Part shown: piece after piece, positions 50,224-50,979 of the stretch | Layout: each line of letters begins with the position of its first letter | How positions within the stretch are numbered: the stretch's first letter is position 1 | Assembly: GCF_001428005.1 (NCBI RefSeq) | Contig: NZ_LMSB01000022.1 | Span: forward strand, 1-50,979 | Source: Arthrobacter sp. Soil736 | GTDB taxonomy: Bacteria > Actinomycetota > Actinomycetes > Actinomycetales > Micrococcaceae | Direction of reading: 5' to 3' | Length of the DNA stretch: 50,979 nucleotides | Notes under the pieces: generated by a model | Databases searched by the model: none | The model's input: only the letters and a program-made list of their open reading frames with translations | What the model was told of the DNA's origin: nothing | Made by a program: the position numbers and the translations under genes

Positions 50224-50826
50224 ATGGAACGTCGGAGCCGGGACCTTTTGGAATTGGAACTTCGCGCACCCCGCGTGCGGAGGAACGGCGGAGGCGGCCT
50301 GTTCCGCCGACTAATGGGTAAGCTTGAGCGGGCAGAGTCCCTCGACGGTGCCGTCCGCGCCATAAGTCCGCTGGCGCAGCGGCTCGTTGCCAACGGCCGG
50401 CTGCGTAGCGTCCTCCACGGTGATGCCACTGGACTACCCCTTCACGTCATCCTGACCGACGTGCCGTTCGGCGCCTGGTTCATGGCCCAGTACCTCGACC
50501 TGTTCCCGGACGAAGGATCACAACGGGCCGCCACGCGCCTGGTGGGATTGGGGGTAGTGGCAGCCGCGCCGACGGCGCTCTCGGGCTGGGCCGAGTGGGC
50601 GCTGGCGGATCGTGCCACGCGGCGGGTGGGGATAGTCCACGCCGGGGCCAACGGCGTGGCCGTCCTGATCTTCCTTGGCTCGTGGACCGCACGCCGGCGC
50701 GGCAGGCGCCGGCTGGGTGTCAGACTGGCGCGAGTGGGTGGACTGGTACTGATTGTTGGCGGGTTCCTGGGCGGCTACATGGGCAGCAGCCGCAGGGGTC
50801 CCAGGTGGATTGACCACGGACGTTAG
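50224..50826 (+). CDS. DUF2231-like membrane protein
   Basis: The 200-aa protein has a polar N-terminal region (1-60) and then a four-helix membrane part starting with the family-like LHGDATGLPLHVILTDVPFGAWFMA. It continues with LVGLGVVAAAPTALSGWAEW, RVGIVHAGANGVAVLIFLGSW and LVLIVGGFLGGYMG. His residues in the first and third helices fit haem or metal binding suggested for DUF2231 proteins. It stands alone at the right end, followed by a hairpin. Function unknown. Confidence 0.78.
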   Translation: MERRSRDLLELELRAPRVRRNGGGGLFRRLMGKLERAESLDGAVRAISPLAQRLVANGRLRSVLHGDATGLPLHVILTDVPFGAWFMAQYLDLFPDEGSQRAATRLVGLGVVAAAPTALSGWAEWALADRATRRVGIVHAGANGVAVLIFLGSWTARRRGRRRLGVRLARVGGLVLIVGGFLGGYMGSSRRGPRWIDHGR

Positions 50827-50847
50827 GACACCTCCACCCCCAAATAT

Positions 50848-50895
50848 GTAGCAGCTCGCGTCGTTTTCAACGCTCGGAACAGCGCGAGCTGCTAC
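50848..50895. repeat. Hairpin related to the purN/DUF559 AGCTCGC element
   Basis: GTAGCAGCTCGCG (50848-50860) and CGCGAGCTGCTAC (50883-50895) form a 13-bp perfect stem around a 22-nt loop that begins TCGTTTTCAACG. It shares AGCTCGC and GTCGTTTT with the hairpins at 19694 and 20528. It lies 21 bp after the DUF2231-like stop and may terminate it. Confidence 0.8.
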
Positions 50896-50946
50896 CTAGT
50901 GGTGTGTCTCCAAAATAGTTTTAGATTTGCTTGTTAAGCTTGTGGT

Positions 50947-50979
50947 ATGGCGAATGTTGCTCCTGCTTTGGTGGTATCT
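50947..50979 (+). CDS. Start of a partial ORF, probably a transposase
   Basis: The last 33 bases read MANVAPALVVS from an ATG at 50947 and run off the window. Base composition drops sharply after about 50897 (TCTCCAAAATAGTTTTAG). The short N terminus resembles IS630-type transposases I have seen in this group, so an insertion sequence left end may lie near 50897-50925. Only 11 codons are visible, so this is a weak call. Confidence 0.35.
   Translation, partial: MANVAPALVVS

Overview
The window is about 51 kb of high-GC actinobacterial chromosome, most likely from Arthrobacter, Pseudarthrobacter or a close relative in the Micrococcaceae. Four things suggest this: the style of the 23S-5S spacer and 5S rRNA at the left edge, a monomeric NADP isocitrate dehydrogenase, a DUF6350 gene next to purN, and dense intergenic repeats of the TTTCGACAGGCTCAACC type. 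The taxon is inferred from gene content; no search was run.

Layout. (1) 1-1022: end of an rRNA operon (5S), its terminator, a 32-bp-period repeat cluster and a duplicated terminator. (2) 1-10.5 kb: a secreted CBM-like phosphoesterase, an SDR, a PAS-PAS-GGDEF-EAL protein behind a tiny upstream ORF, a UDP-glucose dehydrogenase/GT4 glycosyltransferase pair invaded by repeats, and a flotillin/NfeD pair. (3) 10.7-17.1 kb: a DinB-like protein, a three-gene membrane operon (TM protein, holin-X, DUF3618) divergent from a MarR regulator across strong palindromes, a 70-aa protein with three IGNWPDPM repeats, a secreted protein ending DPGSSPD, an unlisted 59-aa membrane protein, an aldehyde dehydrogenase relic and a DUF4383 protein. 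(4) 17.2-23.8 kb: DUF6350, purN and purH, with a DUF559 gene and an MFS transporter lying between the two pur genes. (5) 23.8-30.5 kb: a trypsin-like protease overlapping a small protein that shares its YWTPERM motif, icd, an SRPBCC protein, and a Ser/Thr kinase coupled to a lipoprotein. (6) 30.5-36.7 kb: a repeat-rich surface protein with an LANTG sorting signal, a second secreted DPGSSPD protein, a Gfo/Idh/MocA oxidoreductase, a second repeat cluster and a MacB-like ABC pair. (7) 37-42.3 kb: mmsA-mmsB-chvE-type sugar ABC transporter with its ROK regulator. The two promoters share a nearly identical operator-like element. (8) 42.5-49.5 kb: a probable lysine catabolic cluster: DavA-like amidase, PucR regulator, alanine/amino-acid racemase, APC permease and DavB-like lysine 2-monooxygenase. 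(9) 49.6-51 kb: gamma carbonic anhydrase, DUF2231-like protein, a hairpin and probably the first codons of an insertion-sequence transposase.

The least explained features are: two unlinked secreted proteins ending in the same heptapeptide DPGSSPD written with different codons; the IGNWPDPM repeat protein beside one of them; the 16-bp GGAAGTGAGAGAGCGT clusters; and repeats that have become coding sequence (PVEPVET tails) or that supply stop codons. No CRISPR array with cas genes, tRNA or complete transposon was found. All functions are read from motifs and context only.
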